Source: an uncultured Tenacibaculum sp. (GTDB lineage Bacteria > Bacteroidota > Bacteroidia > Flavobacteriales > Flavobacteriaceae). From it: a DNA stretch of 64,000 nt. Numbering within the stretch: position 1 is the stretch's first letter; each line of letters starts with the position of its first letter. The stretch is taken from positions 62,001-126,000 of the forward strand of contig CANLMR010000006.1 of the NCBI GenBank assembly GCA_947492185.1. Reading direction: 5' to 3'. Positions 53,959-63,751 of this stretch are shown in pieces. The notes beneath the pieces were generated by a model. It was not told where the DNA came from and searched no databases. It worked only from the letters and a program-made list of their open reading frames with translations. The translations under genes and the position numbers were made by a program.

Positions 53959-55554
53959 TTAAATATATTGATATGCTGGAAGAGTTAAAAATTCTTCAAA
54001 ATCTTCTGACAACACCAAATCATCAAATAATTGAATTGCCAAATCAAATCTTCTATTTTTGAACGATGCTTCTCCAACCAATTCTTTAATCTTCTCAATT
54101 TCCTGAGCTTTTAAATCTTGATACATTTCAATATCAAACTGCTCTTCACTCTCTAAGCGAACACCTTTATGCAACCACTGCCAAATTTGAGTTCTAGAAA
54201 TCTCTGCAGTAGCAGCATCTTCCATTAAGTTATATAATGCAGCAGCTCCATTACCAGCTAACCAACTTTCTATATAAAGAATTCCAACATTTATGTTATC
54301 ACGAATTCCAGTTTCCGTTACAGTTCCAACAGGCATTTCAACTAATTCTTCTTCTGTAACCGTTAAATCTTCACGCTTGTTATCGATTTGATTAGCAGTC
54401 GGCATGTATTTATTAAAAATATCCATTGCAACTTTAACCAATCCTGGATGTGCAACCCAAGTTCCATCATGACCATTTTTAACCTCCTGCAACTTATCAC
54501 CTTCTACTTTAGCATAAGCTGCTTTGTTGGCTTCTTCGTCATTTTTAACTGGAATTTGCGCAGCCATTCCTCCCATTGCATGAACACGACGAACATGACA
54601 ACGTTGAACCACTCTTTGAGAATATGCTTTCATAAATGGCGAGCTCATTGTTACTTGTGCACGGTTTGGTACTAAAAACCCTTCATGATTTCTAAACTTT
54701 TTTATGTACGAGAAAATGTAATCCCATCTCCCACAATTAAGACCCGCCATATGATCTTTTAACTCATAGATAATTTCATCTAATTGAAAACTCGCAGTAA
54801 TTGTTTCTACTAGTACAGTTGCTTTAATTGTATCTTGTGCTACACCTAAATAATCTTGAGCAAAAACAAATACTTCATTCCACCATCTTGCTTCTAAGTA
54901 ATGTTCAAGTTTTGGTAAATAAAAATATGTTGCTGTTCCTTGTTCTAATAACACTTTAATATTGTGAAAGAAGTATAATCCAAAATCCACTAATGATCCT
55001 GACATTTCTTCTCCATCTAAAACAAAATGTCTTTCATTTAAATGCAAACCTCTTGGCCTCACTAATAAAACAGCTGTTTCATCATTTAAACTATAGGTTT
55101 TATCTTTCTTTTCGTTATAAAACGAAATCGTTTTCGTGTTTGCGTCAAATAAATTTTGTTGACCATTTAATATATTAGAAATTGTTGGAGAATTACTATC
55201 TTCAAAATCTGCCATGAATGTTTTTGCACCTGAATTCAAAGCATTAATTACCATTTTTCTATCTACTGGACCCGTAATTTCAACTCGTCTATCTAATAAA
55301 TCTTGTGGCAGAGGTTTACACACCCAATCTGATCTTCTAACTGAAGCTGTTTCCTCTGGAAAAGAAGGAAAATTACCCTCATCAAAATACGCTTGCATTT
55401 TGACCCTTTCTTTAAGCAACTCCAAACGTTTATTATTAAACTTGACATGTAACTCAATTAAAAAAGCCTTCGCCTCTGGCGTTAAAATTGACTTGTAAGA
55501 ATCAGCCTCAAACCCTTTGAACTGAATCTCATTTAGAATTGCTTTAGTTTCCAT
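53959..55554 (-). CDS. aceB: Malate synthase A
   Basis: A 531-residue malate synthase A. Motifs: V-R-P-R-G-L-H-L-N-E (catalytic Arg), G-L-N-C-G-R-W-D-Y-I-F-S, and L-A-G-N-G-A-A-A-L-Y-N-L. It joins glyoxylate and acetyl-CoA to malate, the second glyoxylate shunt step. First gene of the aceB-aceA unit; its promoter contains a clear palindrome at the -33, and a regulator is encoded divergently. Confidence 0.96.
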   Translation of the reverse strand: METKAILNEIQFKGFEADSYKSILTPEAKAFLIELHVKFNNKRLELLKERVKMQAYFDEGNFPSFPEETASVRRSDWVCKPLPQDLLDRRVEITGPVDRKMVINALNSGAKTFMADFEDSNSPTISNILNGQQNLFDANTKTISFYNEKKDKTYSLNDETAVLLVRPRGLHLNERHFVLDGEEMSGSLVDFGLYFFHNIKVLLEQGTATYFYLPKLEHYLEARWWNEVFVFAQDYLGVAQDTIKATVLVETITASFQLDEIIYELKDHMAGLNCGRWDYIFSYIKKFRNHEGFLVPNRAQVTMSSPFMKAYSQRVVQRCHVRRVHAMGGMAAQIPVKNDEEANKAAYAKVEGDKLQEVKNGHDGTWVAHPGLVKVAMDIFNKYMPTANQIDNKREDLTVTEEELVEMPVGTVTETGIRDNINVGILYIESWLAGNGAAALYNLMEDAATAEISRTQIWQWLHKGVRLESEEQFDIEMYQDLKAQEIEKIKELVGEASFKNRRFDLAIQLFDDLVLSEDFEEFLTLPAYQYI

Positions 55555-55582
55555 TTTTATTCTTTTTTAAATAATTACACTA

Positions 55583-55613
55583 CAATGTTATAAAATATTT
55601 TTGAACTCCACAA
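55583..55613 (-). promoter_or_regulatory. Promoter of aceB-aceA
   Basis: On the minus strand: TTG (rev. 55611-55613), exactly 20 bases, TAACATTG (seven of eight to TAnnTTTG), about 28 bases upstream of the aceB ATG. The -33 touches the palindrome at 55613-55626. Confidence 0.6.
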
Positions 55614-55626
55614 GCGAACGTTCGCT
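55613..55626. promoter_or_regulatory. Palindromic operator in the aceB/regulator intergenic region
   Basis: A perfect 14-bp palindrome AGCGAACGTTCGCT at the aceB -33. A half site AGTTCGCT recurs at 55654-55661 in front of the divergent regulator gene. The arms (GCGAA/TTCGC) recall the TTTGC cores of RamB-type sites. Likely binding site of the XRE-type regulator encoded next to it. Confidence 0.65.
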
Positions 55627-55653
55627 AAATTTTAAAAAAACTTAATTTTTATA

Positions 55654-55677
55654 AGTTCGCTATTATTCATAAATTTG
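55654..55677 (+). promoter_or_regulatory. Promoter and half site of the regulator gene
   Basis: Half site AGTTCGCT (55654-55661) and -7 box TAAATTTG (55670-55677), ending five bases before the start ATG at 55683. No matching TTG at -33. If the box is used, the mRNA would be leaderless or nearly so. Confidence 0.45.
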
Positions 55678-55682
55678 TTATC

Positions 55683-57170
55683 ATGTTATTAGAAGAACAA
55701 TACATTCGCCTAATTTTTGGGCTTAAACTCAAACAAATAAGGACTGAAAAAAATCTTTCCCTATTTGGCCTAGGTAAACTTACAGGGTTATCGAAATCTT
55801 ATTTAAATGAAATTGAAAAAGGAAAGAAGTACCCTAAAACCGATAAGATTGCAATTTTAGCAGAAAACTTAGAAGTACCATATGATCATTTAGTTTCTTT
55901 AAAGCTTGACAAGAACTTAGCTCCTATTGGAGAAATTCTACAATCAAAAATCCTAAAAGAAATCCCTTTAGATTTATTTGGAATTCAAGAAAATAATTTA
56001 ATTGACATTGTAGCCAATGCACCTGCTAAAGTAAATGCATTTATAAGTACAATTATTAAAATCTCTCAGAATTACAATTTAACTCGAGAAAGTTTCTTTC
56101 TAGCTTCATTACGTTCTTATCAAGAAGCACACAACAATTATTTTGACGATATAGAAAACAGTGTTGAGAAATTCGCAAAAGCATACCAGATAGATCTAGA
56201 TAAAAAAATAACTTCAGAAGACTTAAAAGAGATTTTAACTGAAGAATTCAATTATAAAATTGACACAAAAGAACTTTCAAAACATCAGAATCTTACTGAT
56301 ATAAGAAACATCTACATTCCTAAAAAAAACACATTAATTTTAAGTAAGGAAATATCCGAAGCGCAAAAAACATTCATTTTCGCTAAAGAAATTGCTTACA
56401 ACTTTTTAGAAATTAAAGATCGATTGTACACTTTTCCGTGGGTTAAATTTGAAAGTTTCGATCAAGTATTAAATAATTTTATAGCTTCTTATTTTGCAGG
56501 AGCATTAATTATACCTAAAAAAAAGCTAATTAAACAGCTAAAAGATTTATTCGAAAAAAAAGATTGGAATCCATTACGATTACATAAAATATTGACTAGT
56601 TACAATTGCTCTGACGAAACTTTTTACCAACGTTTAACCAATATATTACCCACATCTTTTAATATTAAAAACTTATTCTTTTTAAGATTTACTCATAAAA
56701 AAAATTCACCTAAATACAGATTAAGCAAAGAGCTTCACATCACTCAACAACAAGCTCCACATGCCAATAGAAATCAAGAACATTATTGTAGAAGATGGGT
56801 CTCTATAAAAACCATTCAAGATTTTGAAAATTCCGACCAGAAAAAATCTTCTTCAGGAATTCAAATATCTTCTTACGAAAACTCAACTAACGAGTATTTG
56901 GTATTATCATCTGCAAACAAAGATCCATTCAAAAAAGACATTTATAGAAGCATAAGTATTGGAATGCTATTATCACCTCACTTGAAACGAAAAGTAAAAT
57001 TCTTTAAAGAAGATACTTTTGAGAAAAATGTAGTTGGAGTGACCTGTGAATCTTGCTCCGTAAAAAATTGCAAAGAGCGTGTTGCAGAACCATGGATACT
57101 AGAAAAAAAAGCTCGTTATAAAGAAATAGAAAACACCATTAAAAACATCATTGAATCCTACGAACAATAG
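55683..57170 (+). CDS. XRE-family regulator of ScfR/RamB type
   Basis: A 495-residue regulator. Residues 12-67 are an HTH_3/XRE domain (K-L-T-G-L-S-K-S-Y-L-N-E-I-E-K-G-K). The middle part (about 200-300) is like an ImmA/IrrE peptidase whose HExxH is degenerate (K-E-I-A-Y). The C-terminal part has a Cys cluster (C-E-S-C-S-V-K-N-C-K-E-R) typical of DUF2083 proteins such as RamB, which control acetate and glyoxylate metabolism by sensing short acyl-CoA. Placed divergent to aceB with a shared operator, it is the likely controller of the shunt. Confidence 0.85.
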   Translation: MLLEEQYIRLIFGLKLKQIRTEKNLSLFGLGKLTGLSKSYLNEIEKGKKYPKTDKIAILAENLEVPYDHLVSLKLDKNLAPIGEILQSKILKEIPLDLFGIQENNLIDIVANAPAKVNAFISTIIKISQNYNLTRESFFLASLRSYQEAHNNYFDDIENSVEKFAKAYQIDLDKKITSEDLKEILTEEFNYKIDTKELSKHQNLTDIRNIYIPKKNTLILSKEISEAQKTFIFAKEIAYNFLEIKDRLYTFPWVKFESFDQVLNNFIASYFAGALIIPKKKLIKQLKDLFEKKDWNPLRLHKILTSYNCSDETFYQRLTNILPTSFNIKNLFFLRFTHKKNSPKYRLSKELHITQQQAPHANRNQEHYCRRWVSIKTIQDFENSDQKKSSSGIQISSYENSTNEYLVLSSANKDPFKKDIYRSISIGMLLSPHLKRKVKFFKEDTFEKNVVGVTCESCSVKNCKERVAEPWILEKKARYKEIENTIKNIIESYEQ

Positions 57171-57226
57171 CTCTTGAACTATGCTCGTATTTTCTTATTT
57201 TAGCACTTGCAAACAAACAAATATCT

Positions 57227-58870
57227 ATGGACATTAACTTCAATAAAAACGAAGATCACAATAAACTTTTAGCTTCTGATTTAAAACAGCGTTTAGCTAA
57301 AATTAAATTAGGCGGAGGAGAAAAAAGAATTCAAAAACATCACGAAAAGGGTAAAATGACAGCTAGAGAGAGAATCGACTATCTATTAGATAACGATTCT
57401 GAATCAATTGAAATTGGTGCTTTTGCTGGAGAAGGAATGTACAAAGAACATGGTGGATGTCCTTCTGGTGGTGTGGTAATTAAAATAGGTTATGTAAAAG
57501 GCAGGCAATGTATCGTGGTAGCAAATGATGCTACTGTAAAAGCTGGAGCCTGGTTTCCTATTACTGGAAAAAAGAACTTAAGAGCTCAAGAAATTGCTAT
57601 AGAAAACAAACTTCCTATTATATATTTAGTAGATTCTGCTGGTGTGTATTTACCTATGCAAGATGAAATTTTTCCAGACAAAGAACACTTTGGTCGTATT
57701 TTCAGAAACAATGCCGTAATGAGCAGTATGGGAATTACTCAAATTTCTGCCGTTATGGGAAGCTGCGTTGCAGGTGGAGCTTACTTACCAATTATGAGTG
57801 ACGAAGCTTTAATTGTAGATAAAACAGGAAGTATATTTTTAGCTGGAAGTTATTTAGTAAAAGCTGCTATTGGAGAAGCTATTGATAATGAAACTTTAGG
57901 GGGAGCAACGACACATTGTGAAATTTCTGGAGTTACGGATTATAAAGCTAAAGATGATAAAGATGCTTTAGACCGAATTAAAAATGTAATGGCTAAAATT
58001 GGTGACTTTGAAAAAGCTGGATATAACAGAACAGAAAGCAAAGCACCAGCAAAAGAAGAAAATGAAATCTTTGGCATTCTACCAAAAGCACGTCACGAAC
58101 AATATGACATGCAAGAAATCATTGATCGTTTAGTTGATAATTCTGAATTTGATGAATACAAAGCTGGATATGGTCAAACAATAATTACAGGCTATGCTAG
58201 AATTGACGGCTGGGCTGTTGGAATTGTAGCGAACCAAAGAAAAATTGTAAAATCAAAAGGAGCAAAAACAAAACCAAGCGAGATGCAATTTGGTGGTGTA
58301 ATCTATTCTGATTCCGCAGATAAAGCAACTCGTTTTATAGCTAACTGTAATCAGAAGAAAATTCCTTTAGTGTTCTTACAAGATGTTACAGGTTTTATGG
58401 TTGGAAGTAAATCTGAACACGGTGGAATTATTAAAGACGGTGCCAAAATGGTAAACGCTGTTAGTAATTCTGTGGTTCCAAAATTCACTATTGTTATTGG
58501 TAATTCTTATGGAGCAGGAAACTATGCAATGTGCGGAAAAGCATACGACCCAAGATTAATTGCTGCCTGGCCAAGTGCGGAATTAGCCGTAATGAGTGGT
58601 GCTTCAGCTGCGAAAGTTTTATTACAAATTGAAACTGCTGCTTTAAAGAAAAAAGGAGAAGAAATCACCAAAGAAAAAGAAGAAGAATTATTCAACAAAA
58701 TTAAATCTAGATACGACGAACAAATTTCTCCGTATTATGCTGCAGCTAGAATTTGGACTGATGCTGTTATTAATCCACTAGATACAAGAAAATGGATTTC
58801 AATGGGTATTGAAGCAGCTAATCATGCTCCAATAGAAAAACCATTTAATTTAGGTGTTATTCAAGTTTAA
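57227..58870 (+). CDS. Acyl-CoA carboxylase beta (carboxyltransferase) subunit
   Basis: A 547-residue carboxyltransferase with both crotonase-like halves: G-G-C-P-S-G-G-V-V and S-C-V-A-G-G-A-Y-L-P-I-M-S-D-E in the first, Q-D-V-T-G-F-M-V-G and Y-G-A-G-N-Y-A-M-C-G in the second. The pattern is closest to methylcrotonyl-CoA/propionyl-CoA carboxylase beta subunits. It transfers CO2 from biotin to an acyl-CoA in leucine or odd-chain catabolism. No biotin carboxylase alpha subunit is adjacent; it must be elsewhere. Followed two bases later by a histidine kinase gene. Confidence 0.9.
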   Translation: MDINFNKNEDHNKLLASDLKQRLAKIKLGGGEKRIQKHHEKGKMTARERIDYLLDNDSESIEIGAFAGEGMYKEHGGCPSGGVVIKIGYVKGRQCIVVANDATVKAGAWFPITGKKNLRAQEIAIENKLPIIYLVDSAGVYLPMQDEIFPDKEHFGRIFRNNAVMSSMGITQISAVMGSCVAGGAYLPIMSDEALIVDKTGSIFLAGSYLVKAAIGEAIDNETLGGATTHCEISGVTDYKAKDDKDALDRIKNVMAKIGDFEKAGYNRTESKAPAKEENEIFGILPKARHEQYDMQEIIDRLVDNSEFDEYKAGYGQTIITGYARIDGWAVGIVANQRKIVKSKGAKTKPSEMQFGGVIYSDSADKATRFIANCNQKKIPLVFLQDVTGFMVGSKSEHGGIIKDGAKMVNAVSNSVVPKFTIVIGNSYGAGNYAMCGKAYDPRLIAAWPSAELAVMSGASAAKVLLQIETAALKKKGEEITKEKEEELFNKIKSRYDEQISPYYAAARIWTDAVINPLDTRKWISMGIEAANHAPIEKPFNLGVIQV

Positions 58871-58872
58871 AA

Positions 58873-60699
58873 ATGAATACTAAAAACAAGACATGTCTTT
58901 TTGTATTATTATTTGTGTCCTTTATTAATTTAACTGGACAAAATAATGCACATGAAGATATCGATAAACACATTAAAACATCTAAGAGTTTTCTCTTAAA
59001 AAATATAGACAGTGCTTTTTTCTATTCTGAAAAAGCATTGTCTTTAGCAAAAGAAACAAATAAAGACACTTTAATAACCAAAGCTCAAACCCAAAAAAGC
59101 AGTGTATATATTTTTAAAAATGAATTTGATAAAGCAGATTCAATTTTAACCTCTGAACTTTCAAAAAAACTCCCTCTTCACATAGAAGGACAGTTATGGC
59201 ATAATTTAGGAACCACACAATACAGGAAACGTAATTTAGACAAAGCGCTTGAGCTCTATATAAAAGCTGCACGTATAACCGAAAAATCAAAACACCAAAA
59301 ACTACTTTTAAATACCTATACAAATATTGGGGTTATAAACGCTCAACTTAAAAACTTTAAAAAAGCCCAAAATTACTTAGAAAAGGCAGTTAAGTTATCA
59401 TCTAATAATGAGCCTTTAAAACTACAAGTCCTTACTAATTTAGCAAATATTTATCGTGAAAATAAAGAATATTCTAAATTTGAAGAAGCTTCTTTTGAAG
59501 TAGAAAGACTAGCTAAAAAATATAACATACCTGGAGTATTAGCCGTAATATATTCTAACCTTTCCTTGTATTACTCTGATGTAAAAACCAATTATAGTAA
59601 AGCATTATTTTATGGTAAAGAAGGCCTTGCTTTAAAGAAGAAAACCACCAAAAACAACATCTCTTTAACATACAATAATATCGCACACACTTATCTATTA
59701 AAGAGAGACTATAAAAACGCAATCAAATATTTAGACAGTGCATTACCTAACTCAAAAGGTATTCTAAAAAGCTATGTTTACAGCAACTATAAAGATGCAT
59801 ACACTGGGTTGAAAAATTTTAAAAAAGCATTGTATTTTTCTGAATTAAAAGATCAGATTAAAGATTCTATAAAAAACAAAAAAGAAAAAGAGAAAATCAC
59901 TGAGATTACTGAAAAATATGAATCAGATAAAAAAGAGCAGAAAATTAATTTATTAAACACTGAAAATGAACTTCAAGCAAGTAAAATAAGTAATCAAAGA
60001 AACATACTTACAGGAGGTATTATTACTATTTTATTACTAGGGTCTCTTTTATTTTTATGGTTTAAAAATCAAAAAACTAAACAATCACTACAAAAAGCTT
60101 CTCTACAAAACAAACTACTTCAAACCCAGTTGAACCCACATTTTCTATTTCATTCCTTAAATAACATTCAAACCTACATCTATAAAAACCAGAAAGAAAC
60201 CTCTTTAGAATACTTATCAAACTACAGTAAATTAATGCGTACTATTTTCGAAAGCTCATCATTAGATTTTATTACTGTAAAAGAGGATTTTGAAGCTATG
60301 CAATCTTATTTAAACTTACAAAAGGCTAACTTTGAAAGCAGCATAGAATTCTCCATTGAAATAGATGATAATATTTCTAATTATTTAATTCCACCAATGT
60401 TTATTCAACCTTTTATTGAAAATGCAATACAACATGGAATTAAAAATATTGAAAACGGAAAGGTTTCTGTAAATTACCACAATAATAACGACACTATAAG
60501 AGTTATTATTTTTGACAACGGAAAAGGGTTCAAAAATAAAAACAACAACCATTTATTAGAACGATACTCTAGCTCAGATGTAATTAAAGAGCGTATTGAA
60601 AATTTACAACAAACACATCGTTACTCAATACACCAAAATATCCAGTCTGACGAAAAAGGAACAAAAATCACCATACTCTTTCCTAAGAAAAACCAGTAA
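58873..60699 (+). CDS. LytS-type sensor histidine kinase with TPR region
   Basis: A 608-residue protein: signal peptide (MNTKNKTCLFVLLFVSFINL), periplasmic TPR repeats (about 40-330), a coiled coil (330-365), one transmembrane helix (about 375-395), and a His_kinase domain (QLNPHFLFHSLNNIQTYI, phospho-acceptor His) with an HATPase (F-I-E-N-A-I-Q-H-G-I-K-N, D-N-G-K-G-F). No HisKA dimer domain, as in LytS-class kinases. Its stop overlaps the start of the LytTR response regulator gene, so they form a two-component pair. Stimulus unknown. Confidence 0.9.
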   Translation: MNTKNKTCLFVLLFVSFINLTGQNNAHEDIDKHIKTSKSFLLKNIDSAFFYSEKALSLAKETNKDTLITKAQTQKSSVYIFKNEFDKADSILTSELSKKLPLHIEGQLWHNLGTTQYRKRNLDKALELYIKAARITEKSKHQKLLLNTYTNIGVINAQLKNFKKAQNYLEKAVKLSSNNEPLKLQVLTNLANIYRENKEYSKFEEASFEVERLAKKYNIPGVLAVIYSNLSLYYSDVKTNYSKALFYGKEGLALKKKTTKNNISLTYNNIAHTYLLKRDYKNAIKYLDSALPNSKGILKSYVYSNYKDAYTGLKNFKKALYFSELKDQIKDSIKNKKEKEKITEITEKYESDKKEQKINLLNTENELQASKISNQRNILTGGIITILLLGSLLFLWFKNQKTKQSLQKASLQNKLLQTQLNPHFLFHSLNNIQTYIYKNQKETSLEYLSNYSKLMRTIFESSSLDFITVKEDFEAMQSYLNLQKANFESSIEFSIEIDDNISNYLIPPMFIQPFIENAIQHGIKNIENGKVSVNYHNNNDTIRVIIFDNGKGFKNKNNNHLLERYSSSDVIKERIENLQQTHRYSIHQNIQSDEKGTKITILFPKKNQ

Positions 60700-61433
60700 T
60701 GAATTGTTTAATTATTGAAGACAACAACAATACTGTAGCTATGCTACAAGGTATTATAACAGACAACTTTCCAAATGTAACTGTATCTGGGATTTCTTCT
60801 TCTATAAATGAGGGTGTTAATCTTATAAAACAAAAACAACCTGAATTTATTTTTTTAGATGTGAACTTAGATGATGGTGAAGGTTTTTCTATTCTCAATC
60901 AATTTCCTAACCCAAAATTTAAAGTAATTTTTATTACTTCCTATAGCAAATATGCTGTTGAAGCTTTTAAATTTAGTGCCTTAGATTTTATTCTAAAACC
61001 ATTCAGCCCTAAAGATATTATAACTGCTATGAACAAGGTAATAATGAACCAAAATCAGGAAAACCAAAAAGAAAAATTAAATACTTTTATTCACAACTAC
61101 AATTCTCAGAATAAAAAAATTGTTTTATCCGACGCAGAAAATCTTCATGTTATATCTATTGAAAATATCATTTACGCATCGTCTGAAAATAGTTACACTA
61201 TATTCAAATTAAAAAACAAAGAAGAAATTGTTGTATCAAAATCCCTCAAATCTTTTGATGAAAAATTAGCTTCATTTCATTTTATCAGGATACATCAACG
61301 CTATTTGGTAAATTTAGATTTTATAGAAAAATTTCATAAAAAAAACGAAGAGATTCTTTTATCAAACGGACACACATTACCAGTTTCTAAAACCAAAAAA
61401 GAGGTTTTAATTTCTGCTTTAAAAAACCTATAA
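60699..61433 (+). CDS. LytTR-family response regulator
   Basis: A 244-residue regulator: receiver domain (acidic pocket E7-D8, phospho-acceptor D54 in IFLDVNL, K100 in ILKPF) and a C-terminal LytTR DNA-binding domain (residues about 140-240; Y-A-S-S-E-N-S-Y-T, R-I-H-Q-R-Y-L-V-N-L). It overlaps the kinase gene by one base (TAATG). Targets cannot be read from the window. Confidence 0.93.
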   Translation: MNCLIIEDNNNTVAMLQGIITDNFPNVTVSGISSSINEGVNLIKQKQPEFIFLDVNLDDGEGFSILNQFPNPKFKVIFITSYSKYAVEAFKFSALDFILKPFSPKDIITAMNKVIMNQNQENQKEKLNTFIHNYNSQNKKIVLSDAENLHVISIENIIYASSENSYTIFKLKNKEEIVVSKSLKSFDEKLASFHFIRIHQRYLVNLDFIEKFHKKNEEILLSNGHTLPVSKTKKEVLISALKNL

Positions 61434-61606
61434 GACAGTTTTCAAAGTAGAACACTATAAATTCAAGAAAAACAACACACAATTCAGTAAATAGCTTTTT
61501 ATAAATTTTTAAAATAGTTATTTTAAGTTTAAAATAAATTAAATCTAAAATCTAATTTAATTCATAATCTACTGAATTAAATTATAAAGACTCAAAACAA
61601 ATAACT

Positions 61607-62794
61607 ATGAACAGAATTATTAAAATTCTTATTATCTCTGCTACATTATTTTTTGGCTTCACTAATCATGTACAAGCTCAATTTTGGAAAAAATTAAAAA
61701 AGAAAGCAGAAAAAATAGTAGAAAAAGAAATTGATAAAACAATTGACCCTAATGGACAAAGTGAAGAAAACAATGAAGAAAACAGTGAATCTTCAGAAAA
61801 AATTCCAGCAGATGCACCTAATTTATGGAGAAATTTCAAATTTGTTCCTGGAGAAAAAGTAATTTTTTACGATAACTTACAATTTGAAGAGGTTGGTGAA
61901 TTCCCTTCACGTTGGGATTTAGTAAAAGGAAATGCAGAGGTGGCTAAATTAAATGGAGAAAAGGTTATTATACTTACTGCCACTCATGCTAACATTATTA
62001 AACCTTTATTTAAAAAAACCGGATATTTAGGAGATGAATTCACAATTGAATATGATGTATTAGTACCAAATTATTTTGATGAAAAAATTTGGCATATGGA
62101 AAATCAAATCTTCTTCGACTCAACTATTAGAAGTAAAAGTATAAATATTAGATTTGACGAAAATTCGAAAAAAATATTTGGCTGGGCTTCTAACAAAAAT
62201 TTCAAAATTGAAGGTGTAAAAATTGGAAACCAAAATGATTGGCATCACATCTCAATATCATATTACAAAGGCAAATTTAAAATGTACTATGATAATAAAC
62301 GGGTTTCTAATATTCCAAAATTTGATATGTATCCAGAAATCTTTGCTTTAAACCTATGGTGTTATTATAATGGAAAAAAACAACATCCTTATTTAGCTAT
62401 TAAAAACATTCGTATTGCTCATGGTGGAGGTCAAATGTATAAACGAATTATGGCAGATGGAAAATACGTTACTAACGGAATTATTTTTGACAAAGGCACT
62501 TCTACTATAAAAAAATCTTCATTAGGGATTATAAATAAAGTAGTAAATATCTTAAAAGAAAATAGTGATTGGAAATTCAATATTATTGGACATACAGATA
62601 GCGATGGTGATGACACAAGTAACATAAAATTATCTTCCGATAGAGCTGAAGCTGTAAAAAAAGCAATTATTGAACAAGGTATTAATGCTGCTAGATTGAC
62701 TGTTACAGGAAAAGGAGAAAGCGAACCTTTAAACTCCAATAAAACTCCTGAAGAAAAAGCAAACAACAGACGAGTTGCATTTATTAAAAAATAA
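61607..62794 (+). CDS. OmpA-family exported protein
   Basis: A 395-residue protein. Signal peptide (MNRIIKILIISATLFFGFTN), a Lys/Glu-rich helix (residues 30-60), a lectin/LamG-like beta-sandwich (about 80-275: F-Y-D-N-L-Q-F-E-E-V-G, D-W-H-H-I-S-I-S-Y-Y-K-G), and an OmpA C-terminal domain (G-I-I-F-D-K-G-T, I-I-G-H-T-D-S-D-G, L-S-S-D-R-A-E-A-V, N-N-R-R-V) that binds peptidoglycan. It likely tethers an outer-membrane or surface component to the wall. Strong terminator downstream. Confidence 0.9.
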   Translation: MNRIIKILIISATLFFGFTNHVQAQFWKKLKKKAEKIVEKEIDKTIDPNGQSEENNEENSESSEKIPADAPNLWRNFKFVPGEKVIFYDNLQFEEVGEFPSRWDLVKGNAEVAKLNGEKVIILTATHANIIKPLFKKTGYLGDEFTIEYDVLVPNYFDEKIWHMENQIFFDSTIRSKSINIRFDENSKKIFGWASNKNFKIEGVKIGNQNDWHHISISYYKGKFKMYYDNKRVSNIPKFDMYPEIFALNLWCYYNGKKQHPYLAIKNIRIAHGGGQMYKRIMADGKYVTNGIIFDKGTSTIKKSSLGIINKVVNILKENSDWKFNIIGHTDSDGDDTSNIKLSSDRAEAVKKAIIEQGINAARLTVTGKGESEPLNSNKTPEEKANNRRVAFIKK

Positions 62795-62818
62795 TTATTA
62801 AATATTATTGGGAGTACT

Positions 62819-62857
62819 ATTGTTTGGGTTATCGACAGGGAGCGAAACCCAAACAAT
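62819..62857 (+). terminator. Strong hairpin terminator of the OmpA-family gene
   Basis: A 12-base-pair perfect stem ATTGTTTGGGTT / AACCCAAACAAT with a 15-base loop, followed by TAATGTTTTTTT. Confidence 0.88.
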
Positions 62858-62964
62858 TAATGTTTTTTTCTGAAAGGTTTCTGGATATTAAAAAATCACT
62901 CTAATGGAAATCAAAAAATAAAAACTTGATTTTAATTGTTATACTGCATAAACTTTTAAAGTAA

Positions 62965-63636
62965 ATGGAATATTTTAAATATATAGTTTGGACAATATTA
63001 TCTATTATCATCTTACTTATTTCATATGCTTTTATTACTACAAAAAAAGAAAAACAAATTACTTATTTAAGTAAAATCCTTTACACTCCTCTTGGTTTCT
63101 TATCTGTAGTGATTTTAACACCTGCAGTCACCCATCTTCTTACTTTGAATGTATCAAGTTTTGAGGGAGCTAGAGGTTATGCTTACCTATATATTTTACC
63201 AATTGTTTTTATTGGTTTATTAATTGTATGGTTTTTTATTCATAAAGACTTAAGTAATAAAAAAGGTTACTACAAAAAAACTACCACCTCTTTTGCCTTT
63301 ATCACACTTATTGTCTTAAGTGCTTTTACTTATTCAGAATTCAAAAGAAAAGAAGAAAAACAATTACGCAGACAAAATTCTATTTCTTGTAAAAAACAAT
63401 ACAAAGACAGTTATTCTGGTATTGTAATTGACACTTCTCGAGGGAATTTAAAAATTAGAAAAATGGATTCAACATATCATGAATTCAAATACTATTATAG
63501 AGACAAAAACTTTACAAGAAAACATTGTTATATAGGGCAGAAAGTAACTAAACAATCTAACACAGAAATAATCAAAATAACTTTAAGAGATAAAGAAGTT
63601 ATTGACTTTACAATCCCTTGCTATAAAAAAAGATAA
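62965..63636 (+). CDS. Membrane protein of unknown function
   Basis: A 223-residue protein with four transmembrane helices (about 5-25, 40-62, 75-95, 108-125) and a C-terminal soluble domain with two Cys residues (S-C-K-K-Q-Y and H-C-Y-I-G-Q) that could form a disulphide. No family recognised. Isolated between a terminator and the yebC promoter. Confidence 0.6.
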   Translation: MEYFKYIVWTILSIIILLISYAFITTKKEKQITYLSKILYTPLGFLSVVILTPAVTHLLTLNVSSFEGARGYAYLYILPIVFIGLLIVWFFIHKDLSNKKGYYKKTTTSFAFITLIVLSAFTYSEFKRKEEKQLRRQNSISCKKQYKDSYSGIVIDTSRGNLKIRKMDSTYHEFKYYYRDKNFTRKHCYIGQKVTKQSNTEIIKITLRDKEVIDFTIPCYKKR

Positions 63637-63751
63637 TATTGAAAAATACAATATTAATTCCCTTAACATATTCAATCCTGCCATTCAAAAAACATTTTAT
63701 GTAGCAATTCTTATCAACAATTTACCCTTTAAAAATAGTTTCTTATCCAAA

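Noticed and set aside
54388..54675. Small plus-strand frame inside aceB
   Set aside because: Shadow of the real minus-strand gene; its residue composition (Cys/His/Phe rich) is not protein-like.
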